From Shewanella sp. KT0246 (GTDB lineage: Bacteria > Pseudomonadota > Gammaproteobacteria > Enterobacterales > Shewanellaceae), in the NCBI RefSeq assembly GCF_019654955.1, contig NZ_BPEV01000018.1:1-64000 (forward strand): a stretch of DNA of 64,000 nt. Reading direction: 5' to 3'. A program made the position numbers and the translations under genes. Of the stretch, positions 41,210-49,792 are shown piece after piece. Below the pieces are notes generated by a model, which worked only from the letters and a program-made list of their open reading frames with translations, was not told where the DNA came from and searched no databases. How positions within the stretch are numbered: the stretch's first letter is position 1; each line of letters opens with the position of its first letter.

Positions 41210-41875
41210 ATGAGCTCAAATATTGATGAATTAGTTTTCCTACACCAAGTTGCGGCGCCATGTAATCTTGCCATTCTTGCGGAATCAATAGGTCTTAAAA
41301 CCAGAATTGTTAAACACGCAAGTGATTTGGAAGTCGACAAAAATACCAATAGTTTCTATTTAGTTGCTCAAAAAGGAGCAGCATTAGACAGCAAAGGGAT
41401 ACCTTTACTTGTTTCACGTTTAGTTAATCACGTTCCTGTAGCACTTTATCAAGTTGAACGAGGCTCTTTAGATCAAGAGTCTGCGTTATTACTCGGAGTG
41501 AGAGGTTTACTGTACTCGGATCAACGTATGGATTTAATGCTAACAGGTTTACGTAAAATGGTTGCTGATGAATTGTGGTATGACAGACCATTAATCAGTA
41601 AAATATTCCGCAGGTTAGTACAAAAATTAGATGCAAATACCGAAATACCACCAGATACTGTGGCTATGTTGCAGATGCTGACAAGTCGCGAAAGAACAAT
41701 TATCCAATTAGTGTCAAGTGGGGCAAGAAATAAAGAAATTGCGCATCGTTTATGTATCAGTGAGCATACCGTTAAAGCGCACATATCTTCAATTTTCCGT
41801 AAAACTCAATCTAGAAATCGCGTAGAGTTATTACGTTGGGCGCAAACTTATCAAGCCCATTTCGAGTTTGCTTAA
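41210..41875 (+). CDS. LuxR-family transcriptional regulator, CsgD-like
   Basis: 221 residues. The C-terminal LuxR helix-turn-helix (residues ~150-215) includes LTSRERTIIQLVSSG, NKEIAHRLCISEHTVKAHI. The N-terminal domain looks like a degenerate receiver, as in CsgD/VpsT-type proteins, without a clear phospho-Asp motif. The ATG at 41210 is chosen over the GTG at 41186 because AGGGAG lies 8-13 bases upstream. It converges on the curlin-repeat gene, so it is a plausible regulator of it. CsgD itself controls curli and matrix genes in enterics. Confidence 0.82.
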   Translation: MSSNIDELVFLHQVAAPCNLAILAESIGLKTRIVKHASDLEVDKNTNSFYLVAQKGAALDSKGIPLLVSRLVNHVPVALYQVERGSLDQESALLLGVRGLLYSDQRMDLMLTGLRKMVADELWYDRPLISKIFRRLVQKLDANTEIPPDTVAMLQMLTSRERTIIQLVSSGARNKEIAHRLCISEHTVKAHISSIFRKTQSRNRVELLRWAQTYQAHFEFA

Positions 41876-41910
41876 ATCAGGTGCTTGATTTAATTTTTTA
41901 GCAAAAATAT

Positions 41911-41942
41911 AAAAGGGAGCCTTCCGATAAGGCTCCCTTTTT
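41911..41942. terminator. bidirectional terminator between the LuxR and curlin genes
   Basis: AAAAGGGAGCCTT pairs with AAGGCTCCCTTTT around CCGAT, with T runs on both strands. Confidence 0.93.
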
Positions 41943-41960
41943 ATTGTAAATTACCTAAGA

Positions 41961-43499
41961 TTAATTTTGGTAAACAGTAGCGGTATTGAAGTCACCCGTT
42001 TGCGAGACATTAATCATACCGTTATCACCAGTTTGTGCACCAATCACTAAGTTATCGTTACCCATTTGAGATATGGTCAAGTTATTGCTGTAACCTTCAA
42101 CCAAGAAGTAACCATCGTCACCACCAATCCAGTTTCCAGTACCTTCTTGAACGATATCAATGGCATGTTCATCACCAAATGACGCTACGTCTGTCAGGTT
42201 AAATTCACCGTCTTGAGCTATATCAATGACTTGAGCAATACCGACATTAGTTAGCGTTGCTTCATTATCTGAACCAATTTGCTCCATTGATACTTCATTT
42301 TCAAAACCGAAGGTGTCAACATATGCCAAATTGGTTTCACCAGATTGTTCCACCGTAACCATGTTCTGATCTAACTCCACGAACACAGCAGCTTCGTTAT
42401 TCATACCTTCAGAGCTAATAGTCACTTCATTATCAAAACCATACGTACCTGATGCAACATAGTTAGACTCACCATCTTGTAGCACTGTTACTAAGTTTCC
42501 GTCACCAATAGTTTCGAACTCAGTCAGATTTGAAATACCAGATTGGTCAATATCGATGATATTGTCGTTTCCTGATATTACCGCCACGTTAGTATCACCG
42601 ACTTGGTTATCTGTGCCATCTTGGTAAATAAATACTTGGTTATTATCCCCAGTTGCGAACTCAATCACTGCACCATTCAAATCGCCGGTCTGGTCAATAA
42701 CAATATCATTGTTAGATCCTGTAAGGCTTGCTACAACACCAGTATTGGCAAAACCATTCTGGTTAATTTCAAAACTATTGTCATTACCATTTACACCGAT
42801 GACTGCACCAAAATTATCATCGCCTATTTGATCAACGAATAAGCTATTGCCATCACCAACATTGGCAGTACCACCAGAAGCGACAAGTCCAGCTTGGTTA
42901 TTATTGCCATCTTGAGTAATGACCCCTTCATTACCATTACCTTCAACACGGAAAACTGCCAAGTTAGCACCTCCATATTGAGTGGTTTGGGTCAGGTTAT
43001 CATTACCTACATGTTGGATAATGCTATTGTTCTGAGCGCCATCCTGTAAAGTATCTGCGATATTATTATTACCAATAGCTGTGGTTTCGCTAGTATTCCA
43101 AAAACCTGACTGATCAACAGTGATTTGGTTATCGTTACCTTCAATACCGACATTCGAAATATGCCAGTCATCTACTTGGTTAGTCGTTACAAAGTTTCCA
43201 TCACCTTCTGAAGTAATATATGACTCTTGCCAATCACCTAACTGGGTCACTTCGGCAATTTGATCATTACCAATTTGAGTGACTTCTGCTACATGGCGTG
43301 TACCTGATTGAGAAACAAGTGCGTCTTGTCCTACACCAGTCTGTTCAACAGTTGTTTGGTTATTAACAGCAGCGATTACCGCAGCTGACTTTTCAGTTGA
43401 TGCTGCTTCAGGAAGTGAAAACCCTGTAGCAGAAACGGGTAAGGCTAGACTGGCTGTTATGGCAAGAGAAATTAAAGATAATTTTGTTTGCGACTTCAT
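41961..43499 (-). CDS. large curlin-repeat (CsgA/CsgB-like) amyloid-type protein
   Basis: 512 residues. A signal peptide ends near PVSA (residue ~24). From about residue 45 to the end the protein is a run of roughly 40 units of ~11 residues of the pattern x5-Q-x-G-x-x-N, for example VDQSGFWN, INQNGFAN, VSQTGDFN. That is about 20 curlin double repeats, versus five in E. coli CsgA. Asp, Asn and Gly are abundant and Cys is absent. It predicts a secreted beta-solenoid or amyloid fibre subunit. The ribosome binding site is AGGGAG. No csgE, csgF or csgG secretion gene is in this window. Confidence 0.88.
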   Translation of the reverse strand: MKSQTKLSLISLAITASLALPVSATGFSLPEAASTEKSAAVIAAVNNQTTVEQTGVGQDALVSQSGTRHVAEVTQIGNDQIAEVTQLGDWQESYITSEGDGNFVTTNQVDDWHISNVGIEGNDNQITVDQSGFWNTSETTAIGNNNIADTLQDGAQNNSIIQHVGNDNLTQTTQYGGANLAVFRVEGNGNEGVITQDGNNNQAGLVASGGTANVGDGNSLFVDQIGDDNFGAVIGVNGNDNSFEINQNGFANTGVVASLTGSNNDIVIDQTGDLNGAVIEFATGDNNQVFIYQDGTDNQVGDTNVAVISGNDNIIDIDQSGISNLTEFETIGDGNLVTVLQDGESNYVASGTYGFDNEVTISSEGMNNEAAVFVELDQNMVTVEQSGETNLAYVDTFGFENEVSMEQIGSDNEATLTNVGIAQVIDIAQDGEFNLTDVASFGDEHAIDIVQEGTGNWIGGDDGYFLVEGYSNNLTISQMGNDNLVIGAQTGDNGMINVSQTGDFNTATVYQN

Positions 43500-44159
43500 T
43501 TGACGCTCCCTGTTTAAATATTGAGTGACTTATTCGCTCGTACAGTCATCTCTTCAATGATTAAATTCACTTTCAGTAAACACTCATCAATTCGGCTGAA
43601 GATATCAACCAATAATTGACGAGTGGAATAAGCGAACATTAAGTAATCTTGCCACTAACTTTTTACTAATAAGACATAGCTAGGGCATTAATCATCAAGA
43701 AGTAAACCTAAGTAAGCTTAAAACTAATGCTTTGGTTAGGTTTGAGTGAGATCGATACTCTTGATTTTATTAAACCGCATCCTTTAGCTTATTTAGGCAA
43801 GTTACACGATTAACTTACGGATTGAGGTCTGATAGCTCAATCGGAAGAATGGCTACTTTTTAGAAGAAAATAAACAACAGAACTTTCGTATTAGTTAGTT
43901 TCAACCTTTTGATTTAATGCGTTTTTATTAAGTTTTGATGGTGCGGTGGTAAATTGCCTACACTAATAGGATTAGTAGTTTATTACTATTTAGCTTCTGA
44001 CCACTATTATTCTGATTTGAATATGACAACAATCAAATGGCTACAACATTTCCGGATTTCACTTTGTGGAAAACCAGCTCGCTTTCAAGCAAATGGATAC
44101 GCTACCAGTGTTGAAGTACCGGTTCTGGGAATTAATAATGGAATATAGGAAGCCAGAAA
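43500..44159. other. intergenic region between the curlin gene and the subtilase
   Basis: 660 bases between divergent genes. No supported gene; two short plus-strand ORFs near 43954-44254 lack ribosome binding sites and overlap the subtilase start. It contains an inverted repeat AAACCTAA (43704-43711)/TTAGGTTT (43736-43743) and ATTGAG/CTCAAT near 43820-43841. A long leader for either gene is possible. Confidence 0.55.
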
Positions 44160-46661
44160 ATGATCAAGAAAATGTCTCCAATTGCAATTGCAATTGCCTC
44201 AGTAATGGCGATGAATGTCGCTCCTGCTATCGCAAAAAACAAAGTAGAATATAAGCAAGATCAACTGCTTGTTGTTTATAAAGACAATGTCACTAAGTTT
44301 GAGAAACTCTCAGCTCAGCGTCTAGTGAGTGGTACCTTAACGGACAAAAATTTAGACGGTGTTGATGATAAATTTCAGCACTTGTTGTCTGGTAGATTAG
44401 CAAGATTACAGCTCAAAAATGGCAGTGATATTGATGCTGCAATTAAGATAATCAGTCAGCATCCAGCTGTTAAATATGCAGAACCAAACTATACATACAG
44501 AGCATTAGGAATGCCCGACGATCCTAGTTTTGTTGAATTATGGGGGTTACATAATACCGGTCAATCAGCAGGCACTGCAGGTGCTGATATTGACGCTGTT
44601 GCAGCTTGGGATATCACCACTGGTAGCGATAATGTTGTCATTGGTGTTATCGATACAGGTGTTGATTACAACCACCCTGACCTTGTTAGCAACATGTGGG
44701 TTAACCCTGGAGAAATTGCAGGAAACGGCATTGATGATGATGCTAATGGTGTTATTGATGATATCCATGGTTATAACCCTATAACTGGCAGCGGTGATCC
44801 TATGGATGGCAATGGTCATGGTACCCACGTTGCCGGAACAATTGGTGCTACAGGTAACAATGGTGTCGGTGTTGTAGGTGTTAACTGGGATGTGACCATG
44901 ATTGGTTGTAAATTCTTGTCAGACAGCGGCACTGGTACCACTGAAGATGCGATTGCATGTATCGATTATTTCACCAACCTTAAAATTAATCATGGTGTTG
45001 ATGTTAAAGCGACCAATAACTCATGGGGTGGCGGTGGATTTAGCCAAGCGTTAAAAGACTCAATAGAATCTGCTGGCGATCAAGGTATTCTCTTTGTTGC
45101 TGCTGCAGGTAACGATGCCATTGATAATGATGTTAACCCACACTACCCATCAAGTTACGAGTCAGACGTCGTACTCTCTATCGCAAGTACAGATAGAAAC
45201 GATAACATGTCTAGTTTCTCACAGTGGGGCTTAACAAGTGTGGATATGGGCGCACCAGGCAGCTCAATTCTGTCAACATTCCCTAATGATTCATATGGCA
45301 CGATTTCGGGTACCTCAATGGCAACCCCTCATGTAACTGGTGCAGCAGCATTAGTTTGGTCTGTTGAGCCAGATATTACTGCTGTGGATATGAAACAGTT
45401 ACTGATGACTTCAGGTGATGTTAACGGTGATCTAACTGGATTGACGGTTGCAGGAACAAGATTGAATGTTGCAAATGCTATTGCTGCTGCAGATCCGGAC
45501 CCTTCGTTTAAGCTATCAGTGACACCAGGCTCACAATCGGTTGAAGCGGGTAGTGCAGTAAGTTATGACTTCTCTGTAGGTAGCATTGCTGGTTGGGACG
45601 ATCAAGTTAGCTTAACTGTGGCTTCATCACCAGCACTTGACGGTGTGAGTTTATCAACCAATAGTGCTATGGCTGGTGACGACTTTACCTTAGATGTTGC
45701 TACGTTAGATGATGCAGCTTGGGGCGATTATGTGATTACCGTTTCTGCAGACGATGGTGTAACAGTTAAAGATAAAGCTGTTGCGCTAACGGTTTACCCT
45801 GCAGGGCTAACTGACTTTAGTTATGGTAATGATACACCTGTAGATATCACTGATAATACCTTAATCACAAGCACAATTGAGATTGCTGACCCAGTACAAA
45901 TTTTTGATTTGGCTGTTAGTGTCGACATTACTCATACATGGATTGGTGATTTAGTCGTTAGCTTGACCTCACCGGATGGAACAGAAGTTGTTTTGCATGA
46001 TCGTGAAGGTGGAAGCGCGGACGATATCGTTAAAACTTGGAGTTTATCTGATTTCGATGGTGAGATTGCAGCAGGTATTTGGACATTATCTGTTTCAGAT
46101 AATGTCGGCGGTGATACTGGTTCACTTAATAGTTGGGGATTAGATATTTCTGCACTAGGTGAAGCAGCTCCTGCAGCACCTGTGGCTGGGTTTGACTATG
46201 ATGTTGACGGACTGATGGTCACATTTACAAACACCAGTTCTGATATTAATGACGATATTGTTAGTTATGCTTGGGACTTTGGTGATGGCAGTACGGCAAC
46301 AGATGAGTCGCCAGCTTATATGTACGCAACTGGTGGCACTTATAATGTGTCGTTGTTAGTGACTGATGCAGAAGGTCAAACCGATACCGTATCTATGGAT
46401 ATCGAAGTGTTTGAGTATTCAATTGATGCAGCGGTGACTCGTACCATGAAATCGCGTCGAGGCAGTGCTCTGGTTGATTTAACCTGGAGCGGTGCAGTCG
46501 GTGATGATGTGGCAATTTACCGTGATGATGTCATGGTTGCTACAACGCCGAATGATGGTCGATATCGTGATCGCTTTACTAATGCACCTGCAGAAGTAAC
46601 GTATAAAATCTGTGAGACAGCAACAAGCTTATGTTCAGATCCTATCGTTGCCGCTTTTTAA
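44160..46661 (+). CDS. secreted subtilisin-like serine protease (S8) with P-domain and PKD domain
   Basis: 833 residues. Signal peptide to about residue 25 (AIA-K); inhibitor-type propeptide to ~110. S8 catalytic domain with Asp165 in VIDTGVDYNHPDL, His220 in GHGTHVAG and Ser386 in GTSMATPHV. A spacer precedes a proprotein-convertase P-domain (~545-675, SLTSPDGTEVVLHDREGG), a PKD domain (~685-765, YAWDFGDGS) and a C-terminal module with several basic residues (RTMKSRRGS). The ribosome binding site is AGGAAG. It is probably exported and self-processed. It is divergent from the curlin gene; any link to curlin processing is inference. Confidence 0.93.
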   Translation: MIKKMSPIAIAIASVMAMNVAPAIAKNKVEYKQDQLLVVYKDNVTKFEKLSAQRLVSGTLTDKNLDGVDDKFQHLLSGRLARLQLKNGSDIDAAIKIISQHPAVKYAEPNYTYRALGMPDDPSFVELWGLHNTGQSAGTAGADIDAVAAWDITTGSDNVVIGVIDTGVDYNHPDLVSNMWVNPGEIAGNGIDDDANGVIDDIHGYNPITGSGDPMDGNGHGTHVAGTIGATGNNGVGVVGVNWDVTMIGCKFLSDSGTGTTEDAIACIDYFTNLKINHGVDVKATNNSWGGGGFSQALKDSIESAGDQGILFVAAAGNDAIDNDVNPHYPSSYESDVVLSIASTDRNDNMSSFSQWGLTSVDMGAPGSSILSTFPNDSYGTISGTSMATPHVTGAAALVWSVEPDITAVDMKQLLMTSGDVNGDLTGLTVAGTRLNVANAIAAADPDPSFKLSVTPGSQSVEAGSAVSYDFSVGSIAGWDDQVSLTVASSPALDGVSLSTNSAMAGDDFTLDVATLDDAAWGDYVITVSADDGVTVKDKAVALTVYPAGLTDFSYGNDTPVDITDNTLITSTIEIADPVQIFDLAVSVDITHTWIGDLVVSLTSPDGTEVVLHDREGGSADDIVKTWSLSDFDGEIAAGIWTLSVSDNVGGDTGSLNSWGLDISALGEAAPAAPVAGFDYDVDGLMVTFTNTSSDINDDIVSYAWDFGDGSTATDESPAYMYATGGTYNVSLLVTDAEGQTDTVSMDIEVFEYSIDAAVTRTMKSRRGSALVDLTWSGAVGDDVAIYRDDVMVATTPNDGRYRDRFTNAPAEVTYKICETATSLCSDPIVAAF

Positions 46662-46691
46662 CGGTTATTAGATTGTAATCTTAATTAAGTA

Positions 46692-46718
46692 AAAAAGGGA
46701 TGGCTTGCCATCCCTTTT
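46692..46718. terminator. Rho-independent terminator after the subtilase
   Basis: AAAAGGGATGGC pairs with GCCATCCCTTTT around TT, a strong stem with a T run. Confidence 0.92.
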
Positions 46719-46805
46719 ATTATGTTCAAACTTTATTGGTAAATGCTTTGATATTAAAAGGCTAATCAGTAGACTAAAGATAATTTTATACTATGGATGG
46801 ATGTC

Positions 46806-47255
46806 ATGAGCATTTGGTTTAGAGAAGTTACATTAGAAGATTGTGCCAAAATGGATGTCGGGATGCATGGAAAAGGCACCTTAATGAAAACATTAGGCAT
46901 AAAAGTGACCGAAATTGGTGATGACTATATGGTGGCAACCATGCCTGCAGATCCATCTGTTCATAATCCTCTGGGCATTGTTCATGGTGGTGCTAATGTT
47001 GCTTTAGCTGAAACCGTAGCCAGTTATGCTGCAAATTTTGTCGTCGACTTTGAACATTTTTATTGTGTAGGCCAAGAAATTAACGCGAACCATTTAAAAG
47101 CGTCGCGAAAAGGCGAGTTAATTGCCACTACAAAACCAGTACATATTGGTAAACGAAGTTCGGTATGGGAAGTGTTGATAACTAATAGTGCTGGTGAGTT
47201 ATGTTGTATTTCAAGAATGACTGCAGCAGTGGTTGCGCGTAAAGCTGTTTCATAA
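46806..47255 (+). CDS. hotdog-fold acyl-CoA thioesterase (PaaI/YdiI-like)
   Basis: Expected to hydrolyse an acyl- or aryl-CoA thioester. About 149 residues, a single hotdog domain. The active-site segment NPLGIVHGGANVALAET is near residue 60, matching the HGG motif of the PaaI/MenI group. The start ATG at 46806 (MSIWFREVTLE, like YdiI) has GGATGG 5-10 bases upstream; an earlier in-frame ATG at 46797 is possible. The substrate is unknown; the DHNA-CoA thioesterase role of MenI is one option. Confidence 0.82.
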   Translation: MSIWFREVTLEDCAKMDVGMHGKGTLMKTLGIKVTEIGDDYMVATMPADPSVHNPLGIVHGGANVALAETVASYAANFVVDFEHFYCVGQEINANHLKASRKGELIATTKPVHIGKRSSVWEVLITNSAGELCCISRMTAAVVARKAVS

Positions 47256-47338
47256 TGCTAATTGTCTTAGCATGAGACTGTGTAAGCCGCCAAAATTAAC
47301 TACACTGATGGTATAACGCTTTTTAGAAGGATATATGA

Positions 47339-47581
47339 ATGGAAGCTGCAACAATTTGGGAATGGGTAGGTTATCTTGCTTCGGTAGTGGTAGCAATTTC
47401 ATTAATGATGTCCAATATTAAAAAACTTCGCTGGTGGAACTTAATTGGTGCTGCTTTGTTTGTAGCGTATGGCCTTGCTATTGGAGCCATTCCAGTCGCA
47501 TTAGTTAATTTCTTTATTGTACTGATTGATATTTACTACCTTGTGAAACTTTATAAAGAGCCTGAATCTCCACCTAGCTAA
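47339..47581 (+). CDS. small membrane protein with three hydrophobic helices
   Basis: 80 residues. The sequence has hydrophobic helices at about residues 8-24, 34-52 and 53-70, with KKLRWWNLIG between the first two and a charged tail KLYKEPESPP. This resembles the short YgjV/CBU_0592-type or SWEET/PnuC-like half-transporter proteins, but I cannot assign a family with certainty. The ribosome binding site is AGAAGGA. It follows the thioesterase by 83 bases and may share its transcript. Confidence 0.65.
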   Translation: MEAATIWEWVGYLASVVVAISLMMSNIKKLRWWNLIGAALFVAYGLAIGAIPVALVNFFIVLIDIYYLVKLYKEPESPPS

Positions 47582-47843
47582 AGCTCTTCTTAGTTAGTAT
47601 CTATTTAGCTTAATTTTCAAACTTAGCTTATATGTATAAGAGTGGTTAGCCTTAGTGTCGGTGAGCTGCTCTTTTTATTTGCAACAAGTAGTTTGAATGG
47701 CTTGGTATTTATTCAATATCCAATATCTCGTCAGTGTGCGTTTTGCTTTTCTTTTTTTATCTTAAAATTTAAATCCTTCCTTTTAAAATAAAACCTATTA
47801 ATTTACTAGATAACTTACAAGTTTTTCCTCATAAATTCAGTGA

Positions 47844-47927
47844 CCAACAGCCAACAGCCAACAGCCAACAGCCAACAGCCAACAGCCAACAGCCAACAGC
47901 CAACAGCTAATATCCAATAGCCAACTG
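47844..47927 (+). repeat. heptanucleotide tandem repeat (CCAACAG)n
   Basis: Nine perfect copies of CCAACAG occupy 47844-47906. They are followed by diverged copies CTAATAT, CCAATAG and CCAACTG up to 47927. The array ends about 7 bases before a candidate -35 box of the catalase promoter. Simple heptamer arrays are prone to slipped-strand length change. Confidence 0.95.
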
Positions 47928-47933
47928 CTAATG

Positions 47934-47961
47934 TTGAATCGTTAATTTAGATTGTTATTAT
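47934..47961 (+). promoter_or_regulatory. candidate sigma-70 promoter of catalase
   Basis: TTGAAT at 47934-47939, a 16-base spacer and TATTAT at 47956-47961. It would give a ~130-base leader before the catalase gene. The heptamer array abuts it upstream. Confidence 0.45.
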
Positions 47962-48041
47962 CTGTTTTAATCGTTTTTAATGGTTTTTGTGTTTGGCTAT
48001 TATTGATTTATCGAAATATGAATGAGCCAGGAGAGAGCATT

Positions 48042-48089
48042 ATGGCTACCATCCACGATTTAATTGAACTGTGGTTACAGGATCACTAA
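48042..48089 (+). CDS. candidate 15-residue leader peptide upstream of catalase
   Basis: The ORF reads MATIHDLIELWLQDH. Its ATG is preceded by CCAGGAGAGAGC, a better ribosome binding site than that of the catalase itself (AAAAGGAAT). Its stop codon is only 12 bases before the catalase ATG, so translational coupling or a regulatory leader is possible. There is no independent proof of translation. Confidence 0.45.
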   Translation: MATIHDLIELWLQDH

Positions 48090-48101
48090 AAGGAATAAAT
48101 T

Positions 48102-49565
48102 ATGAGTCAGTCACAATATCTAACGAGTCAAAATGGTGCACCTATCGCAGATGATCAAAATTCATTATCTGCGGGGGAGAGAGGTCCTTTACTACTTCAA
48201 GATTGGCATTTAATTGAAAAACTTGCTCATTTTAATCGCGAAAGAATACCTGAGCGTATCGTACATGCTAAAGGTACTGGTGTTTACGGTAAGTTCACTT
48301 TAACTAAAGATCTTAGCGACTATACAATTGCAGAACACTTTAATGGGGTTGGCAAAGAAACTGAAACTTTCATTCGTTTCTCGACAGTTGGCGGCGAAAT
48401 GGGATCGGCTGATGCAGAGCGTGACCCTCGAGGGTTTGGCTTACGTTTTTATACTAAGCAAGGTAACCACGATATTGTAGGTAACAATACCCCAACTTTC
48501 TTTTTAAGAGACGGTATTAAGTTCCCAGATTTTATTCATACTCAAAAGCGTAATCCGCAAACCAATTTAAAAGATCCTCAAGCAATGTGGGATTTCTGGT
48601 CACTTAATCCAGAAGCCATGCATCAGGTTACTATTTTAATGTCAGACCGTGGTATTCCAGCTAACTATCGCCAAATGCATGGCTATGGTTCGCATACTTT
48701 TTCTTTCTGGAATGCTAAAGGCGAGCGTTTTTGGGTTAAGTTTCATTTTAAATCACAGCAAGGTGTGGTGAACTTAACTGGTGAGCAAGCTGATGTGCTA
48801 AAAGGGATTGATCCTGATTCATCACAGCGTGATATGGTTGCAGCAATTGCTGATAAAAACTTCCCGAAATGGACTGTCAATGTTCAAATTATGCCGGAAG
48901 CAGAAGCCAACACTTATGCTATTAACCCATTTGATCTAACCAAAGTTTGGCCTCATTCAGATTACCCACTAATTGAAATCGGTGAGCTTGAATTAAACCG
49001 TATGCCGGAAAACTACTTTGCGGAAGTTGAGCAGGTTGCATTAGCGCCAAGTAACTTTGTGCCAGGTGTTGGCGCATCGCCAGACAAAATGCTGCAAGCA
49101 CGTTTATTTTCATATGCAGATGCTCAGCGTTACCGTATTGGCACTAATTACAATCAACTGCCAGTTAACTGCCCACATGCTGCTAAAGCTAACCATCATC
49201 AGCGTGCAGGAGCGATGGCTGGCACTCAATGTCCATACAATGGTAGTCAAACAGGTGCTGACTCAAGTACAAACTATGGCCCAAATACTGTCGATGGCGG
49301 CCTTAAAGATACGAGTCAATTTGCTGAGCCACCGCTAAGACTAGACGGTGAAGCGGATAGATACAGCCGTTATGACCAAGATGACTATACTCAAGCGGGT
49401 AACCTTTACCGCATCTTCAGCGAAGAAGAGAAACAACGTTTAGTTGAAACGATTGCAGGTACACTTAGCCAAGTGACTGCTGATGTTCAGCAAAAAATGG
49501 TTGCTCATTTCAGCCAAGCTGATGCTGACTACGGCCAAAGAATTAAAGCGCTTTTAGAAGCTTGA
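48102..49565 (+). CDS. katA: haem catalase, small-subunit monofunctional type
   Basis: Converts hydrogen peroxide to water and oxygen. 487 residues. The distal His lies in [16 protein letters not shown] (near residue 54), the distal Asn in [10 protein letters not shown] (~127) and the proximal haem-ligand Tyr in [14 protein letters not shown] (~335). It lacks the C-terminal flavodoxin-like domain of large catalases and any signal peptide, so it is cytoplasmic. The symbol is by family; relatives are also called katB. The ribosome binding site is AAGGAAT. It is preceded by an unusual leader and followed by a terminator. Confidence 0.93.
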   Translation: MSQSQYLTSQNGAPIADDQNSLSAGERGPLLLQDWHLIEKLAHFNRERIPERIVHAKGTGVYGKFTLTKDLSDYTIAEHFNGVGKETETFIRFSTVGGEMGSADAERDPRGFGLRFYTKQGNHDIVGNNTPTFFLRDGIKFPDFIHTQKRNPQTNLKDPQAMWDFWSLNPEAMHQVTILMSDRGIPANYRQMHGYGSHTFSFWNAKGERFWVKFHFKSQQGVVNLTGEQADVLKGIDPDSSQRDMVAAIADKNFPKWTVNVQIMPEAEANTYAINPFDLTKVWPHSDYPLIEIGELELNRMPENYFAEVEQVALAPSNFVPGVGASPDKMLQARLFSYADAQRYRIGTNYNQLPVNCPHAAKANHHQRAGAMAGTQCPYNGSQTGADSSTNYGPNTVDGGLKDTSQFAEPPLRLDGEADRYSRYDQDDYTQAGNLYRIFSEEEKQRLVETIAGTLSQVTADVQQKMVAHFSQADADYGQRIKALLEA

Positions 49566-49664
49566 CTATCAAAAAGCGTATTACAACCCGTTAAGATTGA
49601 TGAAAGCGATGTGAAGCAAGTTTAGCTCGCTTGAGCAATTTAAAAGTTAACAATACGATAAAAT

Positions 49665-49692
49665 AAAAGGAAGGCAGATGCCTTCCTTTTTT
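49665..49692. terminator. bidirectional terminator after catalase
   Basis: AAAAGGAAGGC pairs with GCCTTCCTTTT around AGAT, with T runs on both strands. It serves the convergent catalase and dipeptidase genes. Confidence 0.93.
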
Positions 49693-49792
49693 GTGTTTGT
49701 TATTTCGATTATTGAATAGGTATTTGTTACATGACGAGCGAGGCTTATTGTTCTAAACAATAAGCTTTAAAAGTAGATGAAAGTTGAAAAAC

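Larger units (their letters stand above)
47582..48101. other. long leader region upstream of catalase
   Basis: 520 bases. The first 260 are AT-rich without visible features. Then come a 7-bp tandem repeat (47844-47927), a promoter-like pair of boxes (47934-47961), and a 15-codon ORF with a strong ribosome binding site (48042-48089), each listed separately. Confidence 0.75.

Noticed and set aside
43826..43856. Stretch resembling a tRNA D-arm (GATAGCTCAATCGG)
   Set aside because: No anticodon stem, T-arm or acceptor stem can be built around it; treated as chance or a very old remnant.
43954..44254. Two short plus-strand ORFs before the subtilase
   Set aside because: No ribosome binding sites, one overlaps the subtilase start in another frame, and the translated sequences show no family features.
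47844..47906. CRISPR-like array
   Set aside because: The units are pure 7-base tandem copies without spacers, and no cas genes are present.
47917..47931. Possible OxyR half-site (ATAG-N7-CTAA) before catalase
   Set aside because: Only half of the OxyR pattern is present and it falls within the decayed heptamer copies, so the match is probably coincidental.
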